This document shows, piece after piece, positions 44,169 to 55,840 of a DNA stretch of 64,000 nucleotides; position 1 is the stretch's first letter, and each line of letters begins with the position of its first letter. The stretch spans positions 635,053,303 through 635,117,302 of the forward strand of contig CM060910.1 of the NCBI GenBank assembly GCA_030737875.1. Reading direction: 5' to 3'. The DNA comes from Allium sativum. Lineage: Eukaryota > Streptophyta > Magnoliopsida > Asparagales > Amaryllidaceae. The notes under the pieces were generated by a model that had not been told where the DNA came from, ran no database searches, and saw nothing but the letters and a program-made list of their open reading frames with translations. A program made the translations under genes and the position numbers.

Positions 44169-46690
44169 AGATGTTTTGGTTTAATTCGAAATCCTGGAAT
44201 AAAATAAATGCGTGAACGAGGAATCTAGGCGGTCTATTGTTTCCAAATGGGAAGTACTAGGACTAATTATAATTTAATTAAGAGTTTTTTTTGTTAAATC
44301 ATATAACAGTAGTATTTTTGCAGTGGGAACAAAAGTCTGGGTAATGAAGCAAGCAGTGAAACGATGTACTTAGTTCGCTGATGTTTTTAGTCTTGAAAAA
44401 TGTTATACGATCTCAAATAATATTTCTTTCTTTTTTTAGTCTTGAAGAGTGTTATTAACTAACAATAATATTTCTTTATTTTTTTGTTTCCAAATCTTAT
44501 ATGATCTCAAATAATGCTGCAACTAGGTGTGATGCTTCATCAAGCTGATTATGTACTAAGTTCGCTGATGTTTTTAGTCTTGAAGAGTGTTGTGTTGCTA
44601 TGGTATAATTGATACGGTCGGGTTGTAGTGATGAGATGTGAGATGTTGCAGTTTGATTGTTGAGGCTTTTGTATAGTGTCAAGTTTAATCTACAGAGGTA
44701 TGTTTCGCTGTTTTGTTCATTGCTATTTTGAATGTTGTCCATTTGCTGTTTTATCTGTGGCATATGTTATTTTTAAAGAAAATGTTTAAAGTTTGAAAGC
44801 CAATAATTATATAGTTGTTTAAGTACATCACCAAACTGCAGGTAGTTGAGGCAAATTTCAAAACTTACCATATAAAAAAAAACATGCAAAAAGTCTTATA
44901 TAATTTTGAGAACGTATATATCACAAAACATGATACTAGAAATAATTTTAACCATTATCAAAAATGTTAACTAGTTAGGTAGAGTTTACTCAGTAGTGAA
45001 TCAAAACCAGAACCTATAATTTAATTCAACCTTTGTTTGGTTTGGTGCGAAGGTTTCTTGAAGTGGATGTCTCATTGAAATATGTCATATTAAAAAGGGT
45101 ACTATAGTTAGTGCCATAATGTGATAGGGTAATAGAGGATGATTCGATTTATTAGTGATTTAAATCTTCTGTAAAGGAGTTGCAAACTACGCAAGTGTTT
45201 ATGGATGGATCACACCACTTCGTTTGTCTTTAAAATTCATGTGCCTTCTTTCTTCAATAAAACTAGACTATTACTGCGAGTGTGATCCCTGATGTTTGAT
45301 GTCTTATTCAACCAATAATGTGACTAGATGAGAAAACAGTGGCATATAGTTTGAAAGTAAGGAACTGAATGCTAAATGTGTACGCCAATTTATCCCTAAG
45401 GACCAATCATACTGGATGTTAGTGTTTTAATGCTTGCTTTGCTAAATGTGTACGCCAGTTTATCCATGCATAAAAAGTCTACGGTCAGTTTATCCATTTG
45501 TTTCAGACCCGACGGCTCATTCTGCCATTTTGGACCTGTTCTTGATTCTTTTCCTTTGGTTTTCCCATGCATGATACATACATAAAGACGTTTTAGCTGA
45601 ACAATTAAAATATTTATACCCTTAAGAAAATACTGACAGCAACTTGAACATGCATTATTAGCCTTTGAATGGAATGCTTTCTCTTGTTTTTTTACATCGC
45701 TGCATTGCCTTCTAGAATCTATTGACTTAACTAACATTTCCTCTCATTTAAGGCAATGTCACAAGATGGACAAACCACGTCCAAAATCCAATTTATAGAA
45801 GTGGTAGAAATAATTTCATAGAGCAAGCTAATGTCCAGTAGTTATAATCATTTTTTTGAAAATGTCAGTAGTTAATCATGCATTACAATAAGACTTGAAA
45901 TTCAGCAAGATTCATCTTGTTGCCACAGCCTATAGTTGATATACTGCGATTAATATCTTTTCCAACCATAGTCACAACATGATGATTGCATTTTAGATAA
46001 GTCAACTAGGGACAACTAATAAATAATAATGCTAGAATTAGGTCAACCTACAACTACATTCGTGGATGATTTTAAAAAACTTTAAACATTTTCTAGTATC
46101 CTGCTGATGCTTGCATAGTTTTCATACAAAGGTGCAACTGTAAAATCAATAATAGATTAAAATGATTTGGTTTTAGCAAGTATACTGTTAATAATTTATT
46201 CTAAGCAGAATGTGTCCTTAAGTTTGCATATTTAATAATAAGGATTGATTCTCTTTACCTTTGTCAGGATCTGGTTAGAAGGTTCTTTGGTGCTCCAACT
46301 GGAAGGCGTACAATGCAAGTTTGTTCATTAAATGCAAGTTAGATCAAGTTGTCGATGCATTTCGTTTTATACCTTGAATTTATTTTTCTATTTTCAGCAA
46401 ATAACCAAGTTATGTGTTTTGTGTATTGGCTGAATTTGATACTATAATTAGTCTTATTTCATTTGTTGTCCTATTTAGTTTTATTTCGTTGTGTAACATT
46501 GACATTTAGTTAGAATTCAATATTATACGTAGATATTGTATTGATATTTAGTTTTATTTCAGTGTTTTCTATTGATATTGCAGTCGCGTTTAGTGTTATT
46601 ATTATGCTTTCTATTTTGGATTTAAATGCAATTTGATGCTGTTTCAAGTTTTAATTAAAACCTGAAATAGTATTATTTGTTTTTTTTTTT
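44169..46690. other. CACTA interior, no recognisable gene
   Basis: Contains direct repeats: TAGTTCGCTGATGTTTTTAG at 44371 and 44558 (spacing about 187), and GCTAAATGTGTACGCCA at 45371 and 45441. A 51-base exon-like segment lies at 46268-46318. No transposase motif seen. Confidence 0.6.
46268..46318 (+). other. Exon-like 51-base segment in the CACTA 3' region
   Basis: Between a pyrimidine-rich TTTGTCAG and GTTTGT lies a 17-codon open segment reading DLVRRFFGAPTGRRTMQ. It has intron-type borders in phase 0 and could be a transposase mini-exon or a captured host exon. Confidence 0.3.
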
Positions 46691-46960
46691 TTGCTTCAGC
46701 CGCTTTTTTGCTTCGGTTGTTTGGAACAACCGAAGCAAAATGTTGGTCATTTGGTTCCTCCTAGAATGGAAACAACAGGTGGATAGCTGTTGCGTCTTCT
46801 GCATTTGCTTCTGTTACTGAACTAAAGCAACAAAGGGTAAACAACCGAAGCAAAAAATGTTATTTGCTTCGGTTGTTTGTCCAAAGCAACAAATTTTGGT
46901 TTGTTGTGTCTTCTGCAGTTGCTTCAGTTCCAGAACAGAAGCAACATGGGGTAAATAACT
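46690..46960. repeat. CACTA subterminal repeats, right
   Basis: Many TTGCTTCGGTTGTT and AACCGAAGCAA words in both orientations, mirroring the left end. Confidence 0.8.
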
Positions 46961-46988
46961 GAAGCAACTGACCTGTTTTGTAGTAGTG
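46961..46988 (-). repeat. CACTA terminal inverted repeat, right
   Basis: Minus strand CACTACTACAAAACAGGTC then AGTTGCTTC. Confidence 0.92.
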
Positions 46989-46991
46989 AGA

Positions 46992-49331
46992 CAACGAGAT
47001 GCTGCCCCAGCTCGGATTGAATTAGCCTATTCTTCTGCAACAATGACTTATACATATACAAGAATCTCTGCTACAACATCAACACTCTTTTCTCAGTTCT
47101 TTAGATCCAATCTATATGAGTTTATGTTGCTTTTAGATATAGACATTTAATATGTAATCCTGACATGTTTATAAGTTTGGATCTAAACCTATGCATATTA
47201 ATAACCTGAATTATAACTAAACAGAGCTATCATTACATATACACCTGATCTATTGTTCAATTCTCATATGCCTATTCCTGATATGCCTATCTCTATCATC
47301 ATATGCCTATTTCGTTATTATGCATATTTCTGTCATTATATGCCTATTCTGTCATTATGCCTATTTCTATCGTCATATGCTTGTTTTGTTACTATGCATA
47401 TTTCAGTTCTCTTCCACCTTTCCTTTTTATTTTTATAGCCAGACTACCTTCGAGCCTAGTCCTATCGCTGAAATATGCGAACAAATGAAATTGGGAATGG
47501 TTAGGAATGATAAATTGGGGCATAATTTGTATTATAAAACATGATTGGGATTTGGAGGCATAACCTATACTGTGAACTAAGACTATAATTTGGGGCATAT
47601 CGTACATGATGATTTATGACTTGAGGGTAGGGGCATGAAAAGCCTATGATGAGCATGATTAAGTGTTTAAGAATGAATATGCCTAAATTTACAATAAATA
47701 CAAAAGGTAATAGCGCTTAGACACGAGGTTAGGTTATACCTGTGGTAGAAGTCTACCCGGTACCGCTCAAAAAATCCAACATCCATTTAATTTAATGTGA
47801 GGTGTCTAGTGCGTAAATGTACACGTAACGGTGCTAAGACACGAGGTTAAAGTCCAATTTATGGTAAAAGTCTGCCTAGAACCACCCGGCATATCCATCA
47901 TCCACAAGTGGTCGACTTAATGTGAGAGGTCTAATGCATTAACATACATGAACAGGAAATGATAATAACCTGTTAACCTATAATACTTAACCTGTTTAAA
48001 TCTACGGGGGTTGTATAAGCCTGTAAAATTGTGTAAGAGTTAAGTAAACTTGTTTGAATCGATGGGGGATTAAGTAAATCTGTAGGGGGTTATATGAACC
48101 CGGCAAACTTAACATGTTTTGTATGTTAGGTTTATGGGGGGCTTGTTAATCTGTTAGGCATAACTTGTCAAAATCCTTGTACTGGGAATGCAAGCCTAGG
48201 GGATGTTTGTATCATCTTTTGTATGGGACTCGTATTAGTCAGTAACCTATATAGATATCAAGAGGGGGACCCCGAACTAGGTAGAGGTCAGGGCATGCTT
48301 ACTGAGCTGATTATAAGAGGTCCATATGGGTGGAGGTGTCTGATGGCGCGTTCCAACAGAGCCATATGTGTGCATGGATCTGCTTGCTCAGGAAAGACGC
48401 TATAACACTAGTAGATTTGGCCATGCCTATCGGGAAAAGGGTTTCCACTTTAGAAGTGATGCATCCTACCATGGGGCCAGCACAGGGTATCTACGGGAAG
48501 GGAGTCGATCGATTAGGGTAGTAATTAGGATACATCTAGTCCTTCCTGTTTAGGAGCCCGTTATTATCGTTGGGGTAACTCCCGTTATTATCATTGGGGT
48601 AACGCCCGTTATTTCTATTGGGCTGCCTATTATTATCGTTGGGGGTAAAACCCGCCACTAGAAGTATCCCTAGTTCTACCATTCTATTTCTATTGAGATC
48701 ATTTTGTTTCTATTTCTATTATACTAGTATTGGTGCAAGGAAAAGTATTTGGGAAGCGTAATTTACTCTGTTCTGTTTATTTTGCTTATCCTGCTCAGTC
48801 TGTTACACCTGTCTTTTGATACTGTTATCTCTCTCATCCAGTTTGTACGCCTATCATGATGCTTTTACTTATTTATGTGCTAAAAGTAACTGGACTCGCC
48901 AGACTTTATGTCTGACCCGTTTTGTTTCCATTTCTTTCTCTTCCTTCTCCCCCAGTTTCTCAGAGTGGGAATACTTAGGCTTAATTGGGATTCTCTCTTT
49001 TGTTTCTACTTAGAGCTGCTGAGATGTACCGCTTTGATTACCTATCTACCTTGTTATGGCTATTTTTGGGGACTATGATTTATATTTTCGTACTCTGATG
49101 ATTTTAGTACAAGGCAGATATTTTAATTTGATGTAATGGGTTTTCTGTATTTTAAACTTATGTTGTAACTGGATTTTGGACCACGATGTTTTCTATTAGA
49201 AGAATAAAGTTTTAAATTCCGCTGTTATTTTATATATGTCTTGTGATGTTTTTGTCCCTTTTACCTATAACGCTTCATGGAACTTAATGCGTTCTGATAA
49301 AGAGCGACATTAACAGACGTGGGGTGTCACT
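46992..49331 (+). repeat. Element E 5' LTR, second part
   Basis: Continues the LTR after the CACTA element (CAACGAGATGCTGCCCCAG matches 54836 onward). It has TATGCCTATTTC-type repeats (47268-47402), paired cruciform modules (47718-47808 with outer arms TAGACAC/GTGTCTA, and 47837-47933), TTATTATC(G/A)TTGGGGTAA repeats (48550-48650), hairpin CAGAC-TTTAT-GTCTG (48900-48914) and CTCCCCCAG (48947-48955). Ends GGGGTGTCACT, with the usual terminal CA lost. Confidence 0.88.
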
Positions 49332-49333
49332 TT

Positions 49334-49345
49334 TGGTGTCAAAGA
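49334..49345 (+). other. Element E primer-binding site
   Basis: TGGTGTCAAAGA, a decayed match to TGGTATCAGAGC. Confidence 0.6.
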
Positions 49346-49507
49346 TGAAGGTTACAAGAACTATAAAATATTTTGAAAATTGTTTTCAAAGGTTTTAAAA
49401 GAAAGCATTTTCAAAAGAAAACTCTATTTTGAAAAACATATTCCTTAAAGCCATATGAAAAATCTTTATATTCTCTATTTGAATCCCTTTTTCTTTTTCT
49501 TTTCAGC

Positions 49508-50398
49508 ATGTCTGTGGAACCGAATATTCCCGAGGGCGTTCAAATACCGGCTTGGTTCCGTAGATATCTCGAGGTTACGGCACCAGCCGGAGGCCAAGCA
49601 AACACCCCTCCTCCATCTTCAATCGCTATCCCTCCTCCTCTGCGAACGGATAATTTCTCCAAGACTTGCAAGGATTTCTTTGCGATGGGAGGAAAGCCTT
49701 TCCGAGGAACCGAGACTTTTGTAGAAGCAAGGAATTGGCTTAAAGAGACGGAGGATTTGTTTGGGATTTTTTAGGTTGACGACCGTAGGAAGATTCTATT
49801 GGCTGTTTGGCAGTTGAAAGATGAGGCTACATTCTGGTGGGAAGTGGCGCAAGCAAGGCATCCAGTTGAGACTTAAGATGATTTCCGACAGATATTCGAG
49901 ATGAAGTTTCTTTCTCAAGCCGAAGAGAGTAAGCAAATGGAAAGGTTTTTGCCACTTAAGTAAGGAGGCATGTCTGTCAAAGAGTATGTCAATAAGTTTA
50001 AAAAGTTGGCAAGGTTTGGTTTGGAGCTAGTGAATACCCCGCACAATAAAGCTCTGAGGTTTGTAAGAGGGTTTAATGAACCCCTCCATGGGCTGGCTAT
50101 GTCTCATATTCCGATGGTGGAAGCTTTCGAGAAACTCGTTGATATGGCATTGATGCACAAAGAAGACAAAGGCGAAAAGAAAGAGGAAAAGATTGATGAG
50201 ATACAAACAAGAAAGTGTGGCCTAAGAAAGAACAACAACAACAAAAGAAGGGAGGAAATAACGACAAAGCCCCAGATAAAAGGAAATGTCATAGTTGAGG
50301 ACACGCGGGTCATTTGAGCAAAGATTGCAGAAAAAGGAAGAACGATTGTTTCCACTGTGGTGAGGTTAGATACTATACTAGGGAGTGCCTGAAGTAGC
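49508..50398 (+). pseudogene. Element E gag, stops in frame
   Basis: Starts MSVEPNIPEGVQIPAWFRRY at 49508. The frame is kept to at least 50317 but is broken by stops, among them after DLFGIF, in the ETWDDF motif (W to stop) and before GGMSVKEYVN. Capsid blocks GTETFVEARNWLKETEDL and FNEPLHGLAMSHIP are clear. In the knuckles (50286-50395) the second Cys of the first box is a stop codon (TGC/TGT to TGA) and the second box reads CFHCGEVRYYTREC, with the Gly-His pair altered. Point decay predominates, with few indels. Confidence 0.88.
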
Positions 50399-50436
50399 AA
50401 AGACAGGGCCAAAAGATAGGATCTTCTAGAGGGCAG

Positions 50437-50760
50437 GTGCATGGTCTCATGGCCAGTGTACCAGACAAAGGTAGGAAAGTTTCTGTTGAAGGTTTGATTT
50501 CTCTTTCCGATCATCCTGTTAGAACTTTTTTTGATTCCGGCGCTTCGCATTCTTTTATATCTGATTCTATGGTAGACTCTCTACACCTTAGTATTAGTAT
50601 GGTTTTGGATCTTGTTGTTGTCTCAAACCCCATTGGGGGCACGGCTCATCTGTCTACGATTTGTTGGGGTTTGAGTATATCCGTGTTGGGCGTCGAGTTT
50701 GAGTGCGATGCGTATATGCTTGGTTTCATGGGTTATGGTTTGATTCTAGGGATGGATTAG
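50437..50760 (+). pseudogene. Element E aspartic protease
   Basis: A 107-residue open frame: VSVEGLISLSDHPVRTFFDS with the active-site DSGASHSFI intact, SLHLSISMVLDLVVVSNPIG, VLGVEFECDAYMLG and GYGLILGMD, then a stop where W is usual (GMDWL). Separated from gag and RT by stops. Confidence 0.88.
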
Positions 50761-50963
50761 CTAGCCTTGTATGGTGCCATTCTGGACTGTGAGAGGAGGG
50801 TCGTTAGGCATTTGACTAGCCATGGGAAGACTCTCGAGATTTCCTGTGACCCTAAGGGGTTTGTCATGCTTATTTCCTAGAATCACTTGATGCTTCTGTC
50901 GACGATTTACAATTTGTACCAGTAGTTTGTGAGTATCTTGGTGTCCTTGAGGAGGTTCAGGGC

Positions 50964-51830
50964 TTGCCTCCAAGGCACGATATTGATTTCCGGATACACT
51001 TAGTGGATAATGCAAAGCCAGTTGCATTTCCTATGTGCCGTATGTCTCCTAGAGAAAGGAGGGAGCTCAGCAAGCAAGTAGGGGAACTACTTGAGAAGGG
51101 ATTTATTAGGCGAAGCATATCTGAATGGGGTGCTCTGGTCGTATTCACAACTAAGGCGAATATCTCACTTAGTCACTTCGCTTATGCCTGGATTACAGGG
51201 AGTTGAATAAGATCACTAAGAAAAATAGGCACCCACTTCCGAGGATAGATGATCTATTTGACCAGCTTGTTGGTGCACCTATTTTCTCTCACTTAAACTT
51301 GGCCATGGATTTTCATCAGTTGAGGGTGGTCGAGGACAGTATAGACAAGACCGCTTTTAGAACTCCAGGTAGTTTCTTCAAGTGGATCATCATGCCTTTT
51401 GGGTTGACGAATTCAACCGCCTATTTGTTGGATCTGATTAGTTGGGTGTTTCGGGAGTTTCTGAATAAGTTCGTTGTGGCGTTTGTGGATGACATTCTGA
51501 TCTTCTCGAAGAGCGAGGAAGAACATTCCCTGCATTTAAGGGAGGTTTTGAAGACTCTCCGAGTGCATCATCTTAAAGCAAAATTCTCCAAATATCATTT
51601 TTGGAGAAAGGAAGTGAGATTTCTAGGGCATGTGGTCTCTAAGGATGGGATAGCAGTGGATCTCGCGAAAGTAATTGTAGTTCAAGATTGGAAGATTCCA
51701 AAGAATGCAACAGAGATAAAAAGTTTTCTTAGTTTAGCAAGCTATTAAAGGAAGTTCATTAAGGATTTCGTGAAGGTATTAGCCCCACTCACTAGACTAA
51801 TGAAGAAGAATCTGAATCTTTCCTTGGGAT
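50964..51830 (+). pseudogene. Element E reverse transcriptase
   Basis: Frames 50964-51206 and 51203-51748, shifted near 51150-51200. Motifs: [71 protein letters not shown] and [20 protein letters not shown], then [16 protein letters not shown]. The catalytic Asp of the LDLA block is replaced by Asn (LNLA), so this copy would be inactive even if the frame were intact; the later DD pair is kept. Confidence 0.9.
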
Positions 51831-51839
51831 ATTAACTGT

Positions 51840-52510
51840 GAGGATGCTTTTCAGCGATCGAAGATGGTTCTGACAACAGCCCCAGTCTTGACTTTGCCTG
51901 ATGGGAATAAAGTGTTCACAGTATACACTGATGCATGTGGTACAGGGCTTGGGGATGTTTTAATGCAATAGGGATTGGTAGTATGTTACAGTGGTAGGAA
52001 GTTGAGAGTTCATGAGAAGATCTACCCTACCTATGACTTAGAGTTGGCTGCCATAATATTCGCGCTTAAGACTTGGCGTCATTGTCTACTTGGGGAGAAG
52101 TTCGAGTTGTATACCAATCATAAATTTCTCAAGTATTTGTTCTCGTAGAAGGATCTCAATTTGAGGCAACAGATATGGATAGAGTTCCTAGCCTCCAATG
52201 ACTTTGAGATTTCTTATACCCCTGGCAAGGGTAATGTGGTGGCGAAAGCGCAGAGGATGACTTTGAGTTCACTATTCAGAGAGAGGAGGAGCTTGGAGTA
52301 TATATCGACCTTTAACTTTAGGCCATCTATGGATCTTGTACCTGGTTTGTTGGCATCCTTAGAGGTGCGACTTATTCTTATGGATCAGATAGGAACTTCG
52401 CATCGAGAGGACACACAGATAGAAGACATCTTGGATAGGCTCAGTAGAGGGGAGATTTCTAGTCACCTCAGTAGATATTCCACGGATGATAGAGGGTGGT
52501 TGCGATGAGA
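51840..52510 (+). pseudogene. Element E RNase H and tether
   Basis: Several stops. Readable blocks: APVLTLPDGNKVFTVYTDAC, KLRVHEKIYPTYDLELAAII, FELYTNHKFLKYLFS (D of TDHKSLK changed to N), RQQIWIEFLASNDFEISYTP and GKGNVVAKAQR (VADALSR destroyed). The tether frame runs 52161-52508. Confidence 0.85.
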
Positions 52511-53395
52511 TGGAAGGCTTTGTGTTCCCCGAGTTGGGAGTCTGTTAAAGACATTCCTTGAGGAAGCCCATCATTCTAGGATGACTATCCATCCAGACGG
52601 TGATAAGATATATACAGATATGAAGAGAGTTTTATTTTGGGCTGGAATGAACAAAGACGTAACGGAGTTTGTTTCTCGATGTTTGATTTGCCAGCAAGTC
52701 AAAGCTGAGCAAAGGAGGCCCGGCGGTTTACCTCATCCTTTGGAGGTCCTATAGTGGAAGTAGGAGAGCGTCTCTATGGTTTTCATTAATGGTTTGCCTA
52801 GATCGAGGAAAGGTAACACCAGTATTTGGGTAATAGTTGAAAGGCTTACTAAGAGCGCTCATTTCATTCCTGTTAAGAGTAAGAGAACAGCAGCAAGGTT
52901 GGAAGCAGTTTATCTTTATGAGATAGTCCGTCTACATGGAGTACCTTCTAGTATAGTGAGTGATCGCGACCCCATATTCACCAGTAGTTTTAGAGGAGCT
53001 TGCAAGAGGCATTAGGTACGCAGTTGTGCTAGAGCACCGCTTATCACCCTCAGACCGATGGGCATACGGAAAGGGTGAATATAGTTCTTGAGGATCTTTT
53101 AAGACTGTATCCTAGACTTCAGAAGGACATGGGAGGAGCATATTCATTTGGTAGATTTCGCCTACAACAATAGTTATCAACCTAGTATTTGCATGGAAAC
53201 TTTCGAGGCATTGTAAGGTCGACCTTGTAGATCACCGACTTATTGGTGGGAGTCTACAGATAGGCTTCTACTTGGACCTGAGATGGTTAGAGAAACTTCA
53301 GAGAAGATTGATCTTATCCACAGACGCATGAAGACATATTAGGATAGGAAGAAGCCCTATGCAGATAAAAGAAGGACTGATATTGAGTCTGAGGT
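52511..53395 (+). pseudogene. Element E integrase zinc domain and core
   Basis: DGRLCVPRVGSLL, HHSRMTIHPDGDK and CLICQQVKAEQRRPGG form an intact-looking HHCC domain. In the core (52776-53015) the first catalytic Asp is Val (SMVFINGLP for SMDF), while SSIVSDRDPIFTS keeps the second. The HPQTDG block follows out of frame near 53045, then the YNNSY region (about 53160). Confidence 0.85.
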
Positions 53396-53820
53396 GGGAG
53401 ACATGGTTTTCATCAAGGTATCACCTTCGAGGAATGTGGTTCGCTTTGGATCTGTAGGGAGATTGGCGACAAGGTTTGCAGGGCCATTTCTTATAACAAA
53501 AAGGATTGTCCAAATGGCTATAGGACGAAGCTACCAGAGAGATTGGCGGGCGTTCATGATGTTTTCCACATTTCTCATTTGCGGAAATGTCTGCATGGTA
53601 CAATAGAGGTAGTTGAGCAGACTATGCTTAAGGAAGTAGAGGTGGAACAAGAGGCGATAGTTAGACGAGTTCCTACCCGTATTCTTGGATCAGAGGTTAA
53701 GAAGCTACGCAACTAAGCGGTCAACTTGATAAAAGTTCAATGATGAGAACACCGTGAAGATGCAACTTAGGAGACTGAAGACAAGATTAGCGCTTCGTGC
53801 CCTTTTCTTTTCAAGGGTAT
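53396..53820 (+). pseudogene. Element E integrase C-terminus and chromodomain
   Basis: GDMVFIKVSPSRNVVRFGSV and RLATRFAGPFLITKRI, then a frameshift. The chromodomain-type tail reads EVEQEAIVRRVPTRILGSEV KK.. with stops where B reads LRNKEIKLIKVQ, and ends CPFLFKGMF. Clearly homologous to 11795-12418 of element B. Confidence 0.85.
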
Positions 53821-54410
53821 GTTCTTAACTTCTTTTTCCAAAAGCTTTTATTCGTACTTGCTTCTGTCATTAAGTATATCCTATCTATCGAATCTTCGAC
53901 CTTTAGGTAGGGAACCTATGGATGTAAACATGTGTTTGAGACATGTTATGTTTGATGGATGCAAGTGGACACAAATCTTTGCTAGTGGTTGCTCGTGGAT
54001 GCATATACACATACATTAGGTACTAGATCGGCTTAATCACTCTCATACTGCATATGGATGTGTGTGCATATTTTTTTCTTTATGAATGAAGATGGGTGCA
54101 TCATCACATGAATGTTGCATTTTGATGATTATGCACGCATATAGCATTTACATGATATACTAGGACTATTTGCATACATGTTGGATTCATGGCACTGATA
54201 TACATTGCATTAAGGAGGTCGACTGAATTAGTAGACCGCCTGATTTTTCGCGTTTGTATAGATACATATACACACACCTTTGCATATGTTCATATAAGCA
54301 TTAGAAATCTTTTAAGGACAATGGATGCATATGATTGGTGGATGATTATATGGATGATGGATGCTAGGATATACATTCTTCTTAACTTTGAGATTTCGGG
54401 GACAAAATTA
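53821..54410 (+). other. Element E 3' UTR with conserved hairpin
   Basis: Non-coding. The hairpin at 54213-54241 has arms AGGAGGTCGACTG and TAGTAGACCGCCT. Stem-loop GATTTCG GGGA CAAAATT lies at 54392-54408, just before the polypurine tract. Confidence 0.65.
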
Positions 54411-54422
54411 AGTAGGGGAGAA
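54411..54422 (+). other. Element E polypurine tract
   Basis: AGTAGGGGAGAA adjoining TGTAACACCCCG. Confidence 0.8.
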
Positions 54423-55840
54423 TGTAACACCCCGTAATTTTAAAGGACATCATATTAATAAACTAAAGAATACTTAAATGAATATTGGGAATTAAGTAAA
54501 ATATACAGTACTATTGCGTTCATCTCGGAATTCTGCTTAAGATAGACTCTGAGTTTGCGTAAAACGGACATCGTATGAGGAAGTTATTAAGCTTTAAAGT
54601 TTGTATATGCATAAGAGAATTATATATAAATAAATCAACTTCATAATTCGAAAAATCAGAGCAGGAAATCGAGCGGGACTCTGGCCCGTTGGGGGTCGAC
54701 CCTAGGGTCGACCCACCCTAGATCCGGGCTAGAACCTTACCCTGCACTTGGACGCATTCCTAAATGAGATTCGTTGGCTTGAGGCTATATATAGGACCTC
54801 ACTTCTATTATTTTATTCATCAAAAACAATGGAGACAATGAGATGTTGCCCCAGCTCATATTAAATTAACTTATTCTTCTGAAATAACGGCTTATATGTA
54901 TACAAGAATCTTTGCCATAACATCAACACTCTTTTCTCAATTCTTTAGATCCAATCTCTATGAGTTTATGTTGCTTTTAGATATAAAAATTTAATAAGTA
55001 GTCCTGACATGTATATAAGTTTGGATCTAAACCTGTGTTTGTTAATAACCTAAATCAAAACTAAACAGATTTGCCATTACATATGCATCTGATCTACTAT
55101 TTAATTCTCATATGCCTATTCCTTATATGCCTATTTCTATCATCGTATGCATATTTTGTTATTATGCATATTTCTGTCATCATATGCCTATTCTGTCATT
55201 ATGCCTATTTCTGTCATCATATGCATGTTTTGTTACTATGCATATTTTTGTTCTCTTCTCTTCCTCCTTCCCTTTTTTATTTTTATAGGCAGGCTACCTT
55301 CGAGCCTAGACCTATCACTGAAATATGCGAACGAACGAAGTTGGGAATGGTTAGGAGTATTGTAAAACATGATTGGGATTTGGGGGCATCACTTATACCG
55401 TGAACTAAGACTATAATTTGGGGCATATCGTACATGATGATTTATGACTTGAGGGTTGGGGAATGAAAAGACTATGATGAACATGGATAATTGTTTAAGA
55501 ATTAATATGCCTAAATTTACAATAAATAGAAATAGTAACAGCGCTTAGACACGAGGTTAGGTTACATTGTGATAGAAGTCTGTCCGGAACCGCCCGGAAA
55601 ATCCAACATCCATTTTATTTAATGTGAGGGGTCTAGTGCATAAATGTACATGTAACGGTGTTAAGACACGAGGTTAAAGTCCAACTTGTGGTAGAAGTAT
55701 GTCAGGAACCGCCTGGCATATCCAACATCCATAAGTGGTCAACTTAATGTGAGAGGTCTGGTGCATTAACATACATGAACGGGAAATGATAATAACCTGT
55801 TAACCTGTTATACTTAACCTATTTAAATCTGTGGGGTTTT
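54423..55840 (+). repeat. Element E 3' LTR, truncated
   Basis: Matches the two parts of the 5' LTR and shows the empty CACTA site (about 54828-54845). Has TATA (54786-54793), a GTCGAC pair (54693-54725), TATGCCTATTTC repeats (55108-55250) and cruciform modules (55547-55760). It ends at GTGGGGTTTT where LTR G begins; the last 1.3 kb or so are absent here. Confidence 0.88.

Larger units (their letters stand above)
31823..46988. mobile_element. CACTA (EnSpm-type) DNA transposon, non-autonomous
   Basis: Terminal inverted repeats begin CACTACTACAAAA at both ends and match at 25 of 28 bases. A 3-bp AGA target duplication flanks it, and element E's 3' LTR shows the empty site. Subterminal TTGCTTC(G/T)GTT words in both orientations crowd the first and last 300 bases. 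Without element D inside it (10.86 kb) its own length is about 4.3 kb. No transposase domain is recognisable, so it needs an autonomous partner. It also contains a Gypsy LTR end fragment (43394-44168). Confidence 0.92.
31382..55840 (+). mobile_element. Element E: Ty3/Gypsy chromovirus, interrupted
   Basis: Plus-strand element: 5' LTR 31382-31822 plus 46992-49331 (split by the CACTA transposon), internal region 49332-54422, 3' LTR 54423-55840 (truncated by LTR G). It is closely related to B in gag, protease and the chromodomain tail. gag is in one frame but has several in-frame stops, and pol is frameshifted. The insertion lies in the internal region of element F. Confidence 0.85.

Noticed and set aside
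45396..45737. A 113-codon minus-strand frame in the CACTA interior
   Set aside because: It runs across a direct repeat (45371/45441), its composition is not protein-like, and it has no transposase or host-gene motif.
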